This document shows, piece after piece, positions 10,983-24,800 of a DNA stretch of 64,000 bases. The translations under genes were made by a program, and so were the position numbers. The notes below the pieces were generated by a model, which worked only from the letters and a program-made list of their open reading frames with translations, did no database searches and was not told the DNA's origin. The stretch is from Strigops habroptila (lineage: Eukaryota > Chordata > Aves > Psittaciformes > Psittacidae). Within the stretch, counting starts at the first letter, position 1; each line of letters opens with the position of its first letter. Location: the NCBI RefSeq assembly GCF_004027225.2, contig NC_044284.2:43076420-43140419 (forward strand), written 5' to 3'.

Positions 10983-10997
10983 CCGCCAGGGGGCGCC
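10983..10997 (+). promoter_or_regulatory. CTCF-like binding motif between FMO4 and PRRC2C
   Basis: CCGCCAGGGGGCGCC matches the CTCF core (CCACCAGGGGGCGC type) at all but one position, where a G replaces an A. It sits between the FMO4 poly(A) signal and the PRRC2C first exon. That is a sensible place for an insulator, but binding is inferred from the motif only. Confidence 0.5.
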
Positions 10998-11076
10998 CCG
11001 GGCTCTGCGCGCCCACCGGACTGCGGCACGGCGTGGCTACGTGAGCGGCGGCGCGGGGGCGGAGCCGGCGAGCTGG

Positions 11077-11093
11077 TGCGCGCGCGCGCGCGG
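11077..11093. repeat. Alternating (GC)n run with Z-DNA potential
   Basis: Uninterrupted purine-pyrimidine alternation of about 17 nt just upstream of PRRC2C exon 1. Such runs are classic Z-DNA formers and are often length-variable. Confidence 0.7.
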
Positions 11094-11129
11094 CGCGGTG
11101 AGGTCAGACGTCGTTGGCGCCGGCTTGGC

Positions 11130-11260
11130 CGCCCGCCATCTTGGTCCCTGTGTGGAAGCGGCTGAGGCGCGGCGTCGCGGCGCCGGGAGCGGCAGCGGCC
11201 TCGCCGAGTCCGGGAGCTTCCGGGGAGGCCGGAGCGCCGGCCCGCCGCGCTGCGCGCCAG
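11130..11260 (+). other. PRRC2C: PRRC2C exon 1, non-coding (5' UTR; left end approximate)
   Basis: GC-rich leader ending GCGCGCCAG at a good donor (GTAAAG, 11261). It contains no ATG. Joining to the next exon at 28396 is inferred from gene order and donor strength. The 5' end is a guess based on the YY1 site. Confidence 0.6.
11133..11142 (-). promoter_or_regulatory. YY1 site (CCGCCATCTT) at the PRRC2C transcription start
   Basis: Reverse complement of the AAGATGGCGG YY1 consensus. In vertebrate housekeeping genes this motif typically sits just downstream of the start site, so it helps place the start of exon 1 near 11110-11135. Confidence 0.6.
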
Positions 11261-14200
11261 GTAAAGCGGCGTCGCCTGCGCCATTCGCAGCGCTCTGCGG
11301 GCCTGCGGCGCGGACCGGCGCTGGGAGGAGCGGGCGAGCGGCCTGCGCCGCATGGCCCCGGGCGGGGGCGGCTTCCGCCCGGCCTGGCGGCGGCGCTGGC
11401 CCCCGGCCGGCGGGGAAGGGGATGTCCCTGGGGGTCGGCATCCCGCTGCCCGCCGCGGTCGGGCAGAGGGAGGCGGCGCGGCGCTTGGCCCGCGGCGGGC
11501 GCGCAGGCCGGGCTCCCTTCGCGCCGCTGGGCCGCGCCGCACCGCATCGCCGCCTGGGGCCGACCGCGCCCGCGCCGGGCCGTCGCCCGCGGGCGATGGG
11601 AGGGGGCTGCTGTGGCCGGGGCGGCTGAGGGCAGCTGTTACGGATGTGCTGGTTTCGTCTCCCACTTTCCCTCCTTTCCTCCATGTCGTAATGCGCCCCC
11701 TCCCCCCCTTTTTCCTTTAACGGCCCAGGTCTATCTCGGGAGATTCCTTGAGACATGTGCCGAAACGTGCGCTTGCCCTCACGTTTTTTGGCCGTGATTC
11801 TTCCTCTAGAAATGCAGGGAGAGGGGAGCCTTTTCCTACGGGATGCTGCAGGCACGTGCAGCACACAGCGCTTTGGTTTTCTAGTTCCAAAATATTCATC
11901 CACAATTCTTGAGATGTAGTGTGAAAGGCTGTTCCTGGGTGTTTTGATGTAGGACTGAGTGAAGTACCGTTCAGGAAGGTGCTGTTTCTGCTCTTAGGGA
12001 CGATATTTGTAGGGGTAGAGTGAGCAGGGTCAGGGGTGCTCTTATTGTTGGTGCTTAAAGGATGGTGAGAGCATGGTTAGATGACATGGCTAAAATTCAG
12101 GCACCTAGTCTGCAGTGGGCATAATGGTAGCCATCACAGAGAGATGCAGGGATTGAAAATCTTGGGGCTAAAGATGGCCCAGATAGTTTCCAGTTCAGGC
12201 TCTCTTTATGGGGAGGGGAAGCATGCATGATATAAGAGCTGGGCATCGAACAGAACACTTTGTTTTTTTCTATTTCTTTCTTTTTTTGTGTCTCACACGT
12301 GTTTTGTAAGCTTGTTCCTTTTTGAAAGCTTTTGGACTGTGTCATGAAGGAAGGACCGTTTTTCCTAGTTGTTCTTTGATTACAGGGGTCAGATGGGTAC
12401 GTTAGTAGAAATTAGCATCATGTCCAACAGAAGGAACAGGATTCAAATTTTTAATAGCTTTGTTTCTTATGTAGTGAGGCATCAGGCCTACCCATTGTCT
12501 GGTCTTAAGAGCTCTGCTCAGACAAGAAACTGCTTTTGAAGGGGGGAGGAAACAGGACATGATCTCATTTGTCCATCAGTGAGACACAAAAGGATTACCG
12601 TTTAATGCTGACTGCCAGGAGCTGAACAACTGTCAATTTTCTCTGAATTACATAGTCTAGAGACTTTCTCTTCAATGGTAATTTTGGGGTGGTTTAGTGC
12701 AACGGCGCTATAGTCTTCTTGGGACTAAGAAATCTCAAAGTTCTGGGAGTTCTTTGAACTTGATGAATGTTCAGCGAAAAGACAGTTTGTCCCTCAGAAC
12801 ATTGTGCTCAGTGTGTGAGGAGTACGACTGCTTGGGTGGAGATGTGTGCTTAAGAGGTGGCTGTTTAAACTCAAGTGAGAACTTAGTTCTCTCAGGCCAG
12901 TGCTTGTGTGTGGAGACCAGGATTATGGCCTCTGTGTGTGTCTGTTACCTAGAGCTCTGCCTTAGTGTATGTGTTTCCTGCATAAAATTTATTGCTTTGG
13001 TAGATAATAGCTTATAAAATATATATAAATCAATGCAAAGTCACTTCTATGAGTCTTAGTAATATAAATATTTTGTCTCTTTGCAGTTTAGTAGCAATTT
13101 ATAATACGTTTACTCTCATTTAGACTTCATAACAGGAACCCTAGGTATTTGTAGAGCAGAACAGTTATGTCACTCTACAGTTTTAACTTAGTTGCTGGAG
13201 TCTTTGTTTGATGGTACAGATTTATGGTATGCATCTTCTGTAGGTCCTCTCTCCCCACATCCTGAAGCCTACTAGGGAAAGTGAAATGGGCCACAAGAAG
13301 CAAGGAAAAGACGATGCAGTTTAGAAGGGAGCTGTCATGTAGGTTTTGTTCTATCTGAATTAATACTATGTGTCAATAAGAGAAAGAATCAAAAGTCAAA
13401 GCAGTGGGTATGTTATATGAGGTTGACTTCAGCCAGGTGTCCTAGGTTACTGAAAGTGCAAGCCTTTTGTTCCAGAATATTTTCCAGGCTAACTAATGGG
13501 AGTGATATGAAAGGGGAGGGAGGGTGGAAAATGTGGTCTAAATACCATATAAGGGTGTTGTGGATAAGAGGCTTAGATGTGGAGATAAAAAGAAAAAGGT
13601 AGCTCTTACATAAGGACTAAACCCTTTATAGTGAGCTTTTGCAAAGAATAAACCCTTGTTTCGCATATTGGAGATGTGAATGAAGAAAGAGACATTCCTC
13701 TTCCTTCTATTGGAGGAAGAGCGGGATATCTTCAGAGGCTGTATGCAGTAATGGAGGGTTTGAGTTTAAAAAAAACTCCAAAACCAAAAAACTACTATGA
13801 AACACCTCTGCCCTGAAAATGCAGCACCTTTCCACTAGTTGGGGATGGATGTTGGGCTTGTGGTGATGGGACTGCCAGTGGTGTTTTACTGGTAGAACCA
13901 GTTGTTCATCTCCTGTAGGAAATTTTTTTGTCACTCAGCTTCATGCCCTTGGTTTTTTTGGGTCTGGATTTCACAAAACCCCGTAGAAACTTCTCATGGG
14001 TGAGAGCAGGTGTAAAAATAAAAGCTGAGATTTGTGTGAGGAGGTGGGTGGAAATAATACTGTGTGTGTGTTGGTGACATGAAAACCAGGCACACAGAAG
14101 TCTTAAAAAATGTGTAAAGAGCAGAGGAAGATGAAGTCCTAATAAAAATCGGATGAAGACAGCTTTTACATCTGTGAAGAACAGGCTAACATAAATAGAC

Positions 14201-15807
14201 TGTTTTTATTACGAATACCTCAACCATTACATAACATTCTAACTAAATGCTAACGATTTAGTCTGTTACAGATTGCAAACACACATTAAAGAGAGAAGCT
14301 GTATATCGTTCACATTGTTTGTGGTTTTATATATCTGAGGCTGTCTTGATTACCACTAAAATTATAGTGCAGAATCAACATATATATCTTCTAATTACGA
14401 TGGTGATAATTTTAACTGATGCGTATTGGATAATAATGTGGGCTACGCTTTCAGTAGCTTATAGCATCAGAGATAGGAGTTACTGCACTTTATATTCAAG
14501 TACATCAATTGTACAAGTAGAGCCTGAAGAACTGTGGTATCACCCAGTGTTGGGTGATTTGAGAGAAGAGGGCTCTATTAAATATCTCTCTAATCAATGT
14601 ACAGTTGATTCCCAAGTGAAATGGCAGCTTTACTCAATTTTTATTTGGGATATAAGACATAGCTCATCATGCTCAGATGTATCAAATGCTTTTTCATAGT
14701 AAAACCAGCAGTGGCTAGGTTACCAGGGGTTTTTTAGCTGCACTGCTTGTTTAGGCTTAGCAAATCAAACTTTCTCTGCCTACAAAATCAGACCTTTTTA
14801 GGTTATCCTCTTAAATCACATAAATGGCTAAGCTTGTTTTTAAATTAATATTTTGTGGGCACGTAACTTTAATATTCCTAGATTTTAGTGTTTGTAAATT
14901 TTAACATAGACTTCGAAATTATGACTGTAGACTTAAATTGTACTTGTAGGGGTAATCATGTAAGTTATTCTTGGTAAAAGAAATATTATTTAACTGTTTT
15001 GAATCTTCAGCTAAGGCCGAAGTGCAGGAACAGCTTAATTTTGTTTGAGAGGCCAATGATTTTCTCACAATTTAAGCCTTGATACAGGTTAGGACTTAAT
15101 AAATTTCCTGTATTGCAAAGTAACCATATATTTGACTGAAGGACCTCACTGCCTTAACATCAATGCCTAAATTGCTTCATTTAAAAAAAAAAAAATTATT
15201 GTATTTACAAGGCTTGTTTTATAATATGTTTAGGTTAGCCTGTGCTTCCTCTACAAGTTTATCTGGGTGTATATATAGGTGCACAGCAGAAGCGCTGTAG
15301 TGAGGAGGAGCAATAACACTTTCTCTTGTCAATACATGTAAATAGTCTTTAGGAAAGATGCAAGTAAGAAAAACTTGCCTTCAGCTTGTGACATAGCTAC
15401 TTGGTTAATTTGTTGGAGTTGCCTTGCTTGGAAGATGTTTCTCATGCCACACATCAAGCTATTGGCGTGCACAGAGCTTTTTAGTATGCACTTCGCTTTA
15501 GATAAGGCAAAGTTTCTTGCTAAGTATTTAATAATATGTTGAGCCTTAATTATTTACCTACTGCATCTTGAAAGCAAAGTATCAAGGGACATGTGGGGTT
15601 TTGTTTTGTTGTTGGTTTTTGTTTTTCTTTTTTTTTTTTTATCCTGAAGAATAGAGAACAAGAGCAGCAGAAGATGTTAAACTTCATCTGTAGCCATTTG
15701 GCAGATGCATGTTAACTTCCACAGTAAATGGGTTCTGTAGTGCTGAAAGGCAGATACATAAATCTGGGTATGCCGATAAGGCTTTTCTAGTTTAGCTCAT
15801 CTTATAT

Positions 15808-15813
<6 letters not shown>

Positions 15814-15838
<25 letters not shown>
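15814..15838. repeat. A25 homopolymer tract
   Basis: 25 consecutive A residues in PRRC2C intron 1. No recognisable retroposed sequence precedes it, so it is treated as a simple repeat. Confidence 0.9.
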
Positions 15839-18800
15839 GAAGATTTAATCTACTCTAAAGCAGAGGGCTGAAGTTGACCTGTGTTGTCAGAACTGTTGTC
15901 AGTATAGTTGCATCTTTTATATGGTCATCTTTTCAGTAAAGGAGGAGGTGGTCTCTGTTCCAAGAAACCAGCAAGTCACAGAGAAAAACATGTAACCAGG
16001 TATCTGGAGGATGACAGGCAGCAGGTAGAAGAGACTTTGAGCAGCTATGAGCTTTCCCCAAGCAAGATCAGGCCAAAGGGAAATCCTACCACTTTTGTAT
16101 GCAGAGGAGTGAAGGATTTTTTTTATTGATGCTGTCAATGGTGTGTCATAAGCTGGCGCATTTGGCAATCCTAGCTCTCACTAGCACAGTGGGAGTATCT
16201 TAAAAGCCTTAAAAACAAATATGCTGTAACATCTCTTAATACAGAGGAGAATTTATGATCATTTTTGATGTACATGAATCAAGTTAGGAATATGGTAGGA
16301 GTTACAGGCAACACAGAATTTGGCTCTTGAGCAAGGTGAGAAGTTTTGAGGGTGATGGTGACAAGTAGCTTAAGTCATTATATAACTGATGAGAGTAACT
16401 GAACTGTTTTTTTCATCATGCAAAGGTTGCACAGAATTCTGTTTAAAATAGTTTATTCTGTGGATTTCTACTATTGATGAGTGTACTTCCATCTTCAGGT
16501 TGGATCCTTCAATAACAAAAGTATCATAAGAAGGTGAACAGAAAAAAATTTGAAAAAATAGCTAGAGAAGAGGGAATTCATTTTGGCACATCTGTTCTGA
16601 AGAGGAGTGAAAATCCTTAAGGTTGTAGAGTGCTGCTGATGCACTTCCAAAATATTCTGAAAGAGCTCATGAACAGAACAGCTTGTCTGAACATCTAACT
16701 GTTTCCTGAAGTAAAAAACATTAGATGTAACTATTTATGTTACTTAAGGACTAATCTATGAATAGGGGCTTTGGAAAAACAAGGTTTTGTGTAAAAAGTT
16801 TTACTTATGTGCAGCTGAGTTTAGGGATACTTTAAAGAGGCAGAAGGGTATAATGTGGAGAGAGATACAGTGCTCAGTGACTTATGGTTCCTTAGGAAGA
16901 AACTGAAAGTCACTTCCTCTGTCAAGAAATGTTAATTATTACATTGAGGCTTGGAAATTGTGGTAAAGGAACAGGAAATGAAGGTCTTGGAGAAGATACT
17001 TCAAGTTATTCACAGCGAGGAGTAGCTTTACATTTGTCTCTTAGTCTGTCCTGCCCTCTTGCACTGTCAATTCAACATGGGGCAGGTGGGTTGGAAATAT
17101 GCCATCAGTTTAAATGGCATTGTATTAGAGTTTGTAATAAAGTGTAAGGGCTTTTGCAATAAGAGTATTAAAACAAAAGGGAAAAATGAACCAGTGGACA
17201 GATGGGTAGTTTTAAATGGCTGCAACTTCTGCTGCTCATCTGCTGGGAATCTGGTCTATTTTTATGTACCTATTGATTATACTTCATCAGCTTCCTAAAA
17301 GGAAGTGTTTTGCACCAAACACTGTGACTGACTTAAGGACTCAACACTTGTTCCGCTCAGCTGTTGTTTCTGGTAACTTATCCCAGACAGCCGCCTGCAG
17401 AGGAACAGATCCCGAGCACTGTTCAGTCTGCAACTGGAGTCAGATCTGCTGAAGTGCAGCCAGAAAGGAACCTCTGTAGTTTGCTGTTATTCTGCTTTTT
17501 TGCCTTTTTTTTTTTTTTGTTAGAAAATCCATAATATGTGAAGAATTTTTGCTCATACCTCTTTTGCTATAGCGTGCTAGCAGTTCTGCTTCCTTTATTC
17601 TAGCAAATGGATCCTCAAACCCACCATCATCACCAGTTCTGATTATTCTTTCCGTGCAATTAAATCTAACAAGTATAGAGAAGTGCTGAATATTGGAATA
17701 TTTTCTATTGGAACAGACCTAGGAACATCTGTATATCATCAGTTGTGTAGCTTCTTCAACAGCCCTACTGTGGACTTCCCTTTTACTCCCCTTTTCTCAG
17801 CCTAACCGCGCAACCACTACTTGGGATGCTACTAAGGAGACTCCCCACATCACTTCCTGTGTGTGTGAGGAGAATGGGTATGCTAGTATTTTTGCCTTTC
17901 CAGGCTTCTGCCGGATGATGTGCAAGCAAGAAACAAAGTGGTACTTGTGACAGGATGCTAAATGCTTTGTAGTTTTTTTAAGGGACTGTTTGTGATCTTA
18001 ATATGAACAGATACCTTTACAAAGGGTGGCTGTGGTTGGGATAAACTGACCTAAATTAGTTTGTAAGAAGCCAAGTGAATAGTTGTAACTTTTTCAGCTA
18101 AGAAGTATTCTGATAGGTAAGACAGATCCCATTAGTTTTCTATATTCAGGGAAAAGTGCTGCCTACGAACCTATTGAATACAGTACTTTAATCGCAGGTA
18201 CATGGCTTGTTTCTGCAAGAATTTGCCTTTATTCCCTTATCTTTTTCTCAAATAGACAGCGATTCAGTTTTGAGAGCATTGAAGTTTTCTCATTCTTCTA
18301 AATAATGAAAATTTCTTTAATAAATGCTTTTGCAAATCTTGAAAACAAGTCTCATTTGGCATCTGCAAGTTGAAAAGCTAATTGGGTGAAAGCACTTGCA
18401 TTGTTCTGTTCCCAGAAGTAACAAGAATGCATATCATTATGATGCTCTTTTTAATTTCTTTAATTGTGTAGAAACTATTCTTCCCCTCTGCTCCCTCATC
18501 CCTGTCCTGGCTTTTTTCCAGCACTTCAAAACTTCAGTCACAATTACAAATTTACGATTTAAAAAAGATTCTTAACCAAATGCGTGAAACTGGAAAAAAA
18601 TTTAAAAATCTGTCTTGCAAAAGATTTGCTCTAATGATTAGTGACAAAGGAATAAAGACTTGTAAAGAAATTGTCAGGTTAAGAAGGAATGAAATAGACT
18701 GCCTTTAACATGAGCTCTAAAGAAGTTTTGGATATTACATTTTTAGTTGAAATGCATTCAGTAATCTTGCAAAACATCTAAATTATTGTAATTTATGTTT

Positions 18801-21800
18801 GAGGATTATCAGAACATGGCAAGAATAGCTGTGTTATGTTAGTGCATTAGCTTTATGGTGTGCTAGTACTGACTTACGTGTGGCGTGAACTGTCAGTCTC
18901 TACTGGAATATCTTGAAAAATCCTGGCAAAGAAGCTGTTTGAATGTACTTTAATTTGAAAAAGGGCTGGGTCTTGAAGTAATGCTTCTAATACGGTAAAG
19001 TTAGTAGTTATCAATCTATCATTTTTACTTGAGCTGTGGTGGTGATATTAATTTCTTCCCACTAGTCTGGTTTGTGTAGAACAAATGAGTAAATGAATTA
19101 GACGCTTATAGTACCGGTGAAGGCTGTGGTATATTTACTACATTTATGGTCACTGTAATACCTCACTGGTGAAATTTTAGTCTAGTAACTGTGGACTTCT
19201 CGTATAATACAGGTTGTAGTCTCTTCAGACTCTGGAAGCTTTTAATTCATGTATCAGTGAGAAAGAAGATTTGTTTTGTGGTGCTGCTTTGTTGTGCCTC
19301 AGTCTAAACTGGGAATTTTGAATTGGAATTTTAAACTGGAATTCTGAAAATTAAGTTCATTCCACTAGCCTGTTGGTCATTACTATTTGGGTTTGCCAGC
19401 AGACATACAGAGAACTATTTCTTTAAGCATGAGGCCATGTTTACTTCAGTCATCAGTGGGAAGCTATCTGGGACAAAGGCAACCTTCCAAAATCATGACT
19501 GTAAGGACAGAAGCAAGATATTCTGGGTCAGTGTTGAGATTGGTGTACTTTTATACCAAGATCGTTCTGGTCCATTCGAGTGGAGTTGAATGCTGAACCC
19601 AGTGTGCATTTGGTCTAGTGGCATATACAGGGTTTCTAATTCTCGTCACTTCATGGTGCCTGTGACACATGCGACTATGGTGTAGAACTTCAACCTTTAA
19701 GTCTGTTCTCTTTATTATTTGGTTGTGTGGAAATTCTGTCAGTATCTTAGCCTAAAGAACTATGCCTCATGTTGCAAAGAAGCTTGAAAAAATGTCCAAA
19801 GTAAATTTTCTAAACTCAGAAGCCAAATTAAAAGCACTTCTGTCAACATCTTTCAAGCCAGTCATCCATTTTTTGGGGCTACACAGAAGATTAGAGAATG
19901 AAGGCTGAGCCTGGACACTGCATGTTTCACTTCTTGAAGGTATTTGAATGCTAGAGTAAGTATGGGAGGGGATTTCTGTAGCAGTCTTCTGTGTCTAAAT
20001 GTCCTGCTGTTGGAGATGGCAGATGTTGGATTTTAAGTGAAGAATTGTGATACAAATATTTTAAGCAGAATGGGTTTTAGGGAGTATTGTGTATTTATTT
20101 TAGTGTAAGCTGTGTAGTTACTCTTCAATTTACTTAACTGTACTTTAAGTGTTTGGGGCGGGGGAGTATGTGTGGCTTTGTTTGAGTGATGGAAATGGAG
20201 GTGTAGTGATAAGTCTAGTGAAATTCCAGACTAGGAAATTGTAGAAAATAGTAGAGGCTTTTTCTTTTTGTTTTTTAAAATCTTGTGTGATAATTATGCC
20301 CTTTTTCATTATCTAACTTCTGGTAAATGAAAGAATTATATTCTACTACTGTTTTATTCTGAAATTCTGGAAATAATGTTTAATGTGACAAGCAACGGGA
20401 GAGCTTTGGAGCTTTATTGCCTGTATTTAAGTTGAAGATAGTAAATACATTGAAGGGCGTTTCTTAATTTGACCTTGTTTGATGCTTGACTTTGATACTT
20501 GATACTTAAAAAAAAAAAATAGTTCTGTTTTAAAAGTAAACTTATCTTTGAAATACAAAGCTATTGTCTTTCCTTTACAGAAGATGTAAATTTTCTAGAA
20601 AACTATTAGAAAGAGTGGAAAGCTGTAATGCAAGGCCATAGCAGTAGTAGTTTGAGGAAATGTTTTCTCTGCTGGGAAGAAGGGCAGGGGTTGGATGGTG
20701 GTTGGTCCTGAACTCTCTGTAAGTCACCTGTTAATCTGCTGTTGGTTAATTGGTGCTGTGCTCCAGACCGCATTCACGGTCTGTTGCTTGGGAACATCGG
20801 TTGCTTGCTTGGGTCTCCTTTTCTGTGGTGATGTGCTGCCTCCCTTACAAATCTTCTTGTTGCTTAGGAAGCCCCAGTGAGTCTATTTGTATCTTAGTAG
20901 TACAAAGTAAAATATGTTGCTGGCTCTTGGTGAGCTTATGAATGGTAACAGTGAAACTATCCATAAACAGTTACCAGCCACTCTGCTAATTTGAGTTCAG
21001 CTCAAATTGCATCATGTAGGAACTGAATTCCTATTGACTGTAGCAGGAGATAGATGCCTAAATAGATTGGAAGCATTGTGGCTTTCAAAAATAAGTTTAA
21101 GAGCTGTGTTGATGAATAGTTTCTTTTATCCATTAGAAAGTGGAAGATCAAAACTGAGCCACTGGTGTAAAATATGGAAGAAAGTGACATACATAAATGT
21201 TGATAGCATTGAATCCCTGGGTAACAGTATTGCCATTGATAATATTTAGATAGCATGTGTCAAAATATTGAACAGCATTATTTGATACTCTGAATAAAAA
21301 CATGCAAAAAAATTATCCACAAGCTAAATGAAATGAAAACTGTCCTTTCTTTTCCCAGAGTTCTTAACTAACAGCATTGGCATCATTCTGCCTGTTGAGG
21401 GAAGGGGACCATAACCTCTCTGTTACCTGAGGTCACTTCAGAAGGAGAAGATTTCATAAACAGCACAGGTATCAGAAATTATCTTAGCTAAAAGAAAGCA
21501 GCTGTGTGACACATGAAAATATTTAAGCATTTTGACAGTTTTATTGCCACTGTGCATTTATCCTATCTGCGGCTCTTTGTTCCCTTGTTATATGGGCAGA
21601 TTTAAAAAGACATGCTGATAATGATTGAGCCTATGGATCAAGCTGCTTTTGGCAGGGGCTGTTCCATAGGAATGTGATTTCTGTGCATGTTAAATAAAAT
21701 AATCATGCATGTGTAGTTAAACTTATATTGAAATCTGTGGATAGAGACAAATTTCATGTTTGCATGGTCGCTGTCCTTTTATCTGTGGTTTTTCACTTCA

Positions 21801-24800
21801 GCCAGATGCTCGTAAGTAATTTTTCCTTTTGTTCTCAAGAATGCGTTGGAAAAATATGAATAGAACTGACAGATTATTTTAATCTGTGCTAATATTTTTC
21901 CGCCACAGGATGTATCTTTAAAGTTTATTTAAAAAGTGTTAGTCACTGCTATTAGTGCCTTGTTAGACTTGAGACGCTCCTAACAACTTCCCTGAGATGA
22001 TACGGTTTGTTGCAGGTTGTCCTGTTGGAAGGAAATAGTCTAGATGGCTGGTATTTCTCACAGAAGACAATTCAACAAGCTGCCTTGCATTCTTTGAGGC
22101 ACCAAAAGATATGCTTGCTCTATACATTGCTAGTTTAAACTAACATATGCCTTGTGGTACAGTTAGTGTCTGTGTAGACTTTTTGCAGGTGGCTAATTTT
22201 GGTTGTTTTTCATTGCTTAGCTTAGTAGCTCTATTTAGACTGTTAGGTGTCTCAGAACTGATGCAGATGTGTTTGTGGGTGCTCGTTTCTGGCATCCATG
22301 GAATGCATTTTTAGAAGATGCATCTGTGGGATAATGACCTGAAACGGCTTTCTTCTGTCATGATCTGTTTTCAACTCATCATATTTAGTTTTGGTAGTGT
22401 TTTGGAAAGACTTTCTTAGGCTTTAAAGGGGAATAATTTGAAGAATGATTGAACTAGCAAAGCCTTCTTTGCTGCAGCTTTATCTTATGACAGAGTGCTT
22501 TGGTTCTGAGGAGCAAAACTGAATTTGATTTTCCTTTTGGTGTCTGTTAACAATGCTCTGTAGATTGTCTGGTGTCTCAGGGATCATCTGCCTGTGCTAC
22601 AGTTTTTTCTGCTGAGGTGATGGATGCTGAAGAGATGGTGATTAAAAGGGTTTTCTTTTCCTACCCAGCCACTTGCCTTCACAGAATTTATAGAATCAAT
22701 GCAATCTTTGCATTGTGTACCCTCTTTCAATCTCTACTCAAAACTAGTGAGCCCAAAATCTAGAGATGGGGAAGCAAAATGGAGATGGAAATGTGTAGTG
22801 GCTTGGCTTTCTGAGTATAGATAAAACTTAGTATAGATTTTATTCAGGAATGAGTTGTAGCGAGATCTACCCGGAACACTCTGAAGATCTGGAGAGCTTT
22901 TATTCTTGCAGGTAATAGAGCCATGTCTGAGGTGCTCAAAAGTCCCCAAAATCTTCACTGCAATTTTCAGACTTCTTTGTAAGAGCCTACTTAACAATGA
23001 ATCCTGCTGCAAAACTGCTCTTGGCAAAGGAGGGAAATCCTGACCTTAGATTCTTTTTTTTTTTTTTTTATTAGATACTTTGATTTGCTAGAGACTTTTT
23101 CTACTTAAGTGTGGAAGTTTTCAAAGCTTGTTTCATATTATATTAAGCTGACTAGTGCTGAAGCTGTTAAGAATTCTCAGTAGTGGGATGAATGGCCAAA
23201 ATGTGGTTTTGAAAAATTGATCCAGAAAACCTCAGTCCCAGAATGATGCTTTGGGCACTAGAAAGTTCTAAATAGAAGCTCATCAATAAAATATTGTTAG
23301 TATGTATTGTTTATAAACATCCATGTCAGAGAAGTGAAGTCAGTATGTTTAATTGCAGTTAATTTTTTATGTGCAACCTTCTCTGTGCAAAACCATGGAT
23401 TCAATAAGTACATAATATTTTTGAGTGTTCATTCAAAATAACAGGGTTCTTTGTTAATGGTTTGCTAATAAAGCATGAAGAAGGCTTTTTTGGCTTCCAA
23501 GTACATTGAATCCACTATCCTATGTTTCTTTGTTTTTAATTTGCTTTATATTTATGTAGATTATTTAAATTAGTCTTTTTTTTCCTGAAGATCACACAGT
23601 TTTTCAGTATTTAATATCCAGCTGCAGATTATACTCAGTTTTACAGTTAGCAGGGAACTTCCTCAGTGACATTCTAGAATCTAAATATGCCAAACTTACG
23701 GCTGAAATGAAACCTTTCCTTTCTAGATGAAACTTTAATACCATGTTACTTATCTGGGGTATTGAGCGCAGTGGTATTTTGAAATTAATAACACAGAACT
23801 TAGAAATATCTGCCTCTAACATTAATCAGGCTTGTGGCAAAAAAAAAAAAAAAGTTGTTTTTGTTTTTCTTTTGTGGTTTTTTTTTTCCAGTTATATTAT
23901 TTAGTTCCAGAACTTAGTAGAACCATGTTCTTCAATATGCCAGGAACAAAGCTATTTTACGAAAAACAGAGTTATGGCTTGCTACAAATGACAAATTTGT
24001 ATATAATGCTTTTTGTCCCTTAACCACTTTCTTCAGAGTGCTTAAAATAGTGTATGAAGCATCTTTCTGGATTTATTTCTTGTTTTCTGTTTTGAGAGAG
24101 GTGCTAATGTGTCCCAGTTATGAATAAACTTTTGTATAGTGTTTTTTTATGATGTTTCCCACTTCACAGATGGGCTTTTGAGACACTGAGATTTGAAGGC
24201 TCTAGGAAATCTTCATCAGGTTTGATTCTTGAATGTGTGCATTGCCTTAAATCATTCCAGGTCATCCTTCTCCAGATTTAGCCAAAATACAGCCTTTAGA
24301 GTGGAGGTAGCAGGGACTAGATAGCTGTGTTGGATACGGAATGTGGGAATTATTCTAGTATTTACTTACTGTTGTTAAAGACTTCAGGTCCCAGGAAGCT
24401 AAAGAACAGGTTACCTGTCCTGTCCGATTGTGTGCTTGTAGGCTAAATAGGCATGGGATGTGAGATTTAAGATGATAGGACTGCATAAAAGGTAACTGAA
24501 ATATTGCTGTCTCTTGACATGGTTGCACTTGTATAAAAAAAATTAAGACTTCTTTTTTCTGATGGTTTAAAAATACAGCTTATAAAATACAATCTAGAGT
24601 TTGCTGTGCAGTCATCTGTGCTTACATGAGCTAGCATGGGATGTCTGAAGAATACAGAGAATAGTTATCTTTCTCCCAAAGGGGAGGGATGGTGTATGCT
24701 GTGCTTCAAAGATATACAGAAACATATTAATTTGAAGACCATAACAGAGAATAGTTATTTCTCATGGCAATAGTGAGAGTTGATCTGCCCCTGCCAAAAA

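Larger units (their letters stand above)
10890..11640 (+). promoter_or_regulatory. CpG-island promoter of PRRC2C
   Basis: This is the only stretch of the window that is very GC-rich with frequent CpG. It lacks a TATA box and contains a GC box (GGGGCGGAGCC, about 11055-11065), an alternating CG run, a GACGTC core (11107-11112) and a YY1-type site. It surrounds the non-coding first exon. This is a typical housekeeping promoter. The long open frames seen on both strands here come from low stop-codon density in GC-rich DNA. Confidence 0.85.

Noticed and set aside
10732-11665. Long open frames on both strands (up to 298 codons +, 288 codons -) in the GC-rich region
   Set aside because: Composition effect of the CpG island. 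The residues are Ala/Arg/Gly/Pro-rich with no family resemblance, and the frames overlap on opposite strands.
14319-14699. 126-codon open frame in PRRC2C intron 1
   Set aside because: AT-rich, no recognisable domain, no flanking gene structure.
15600-15650. T-rich and A-rich tracts in intron 1 as tails of processed pseudogenes
   Set aside because: No coding or known RNA-derived sequence lies next to the tracts.
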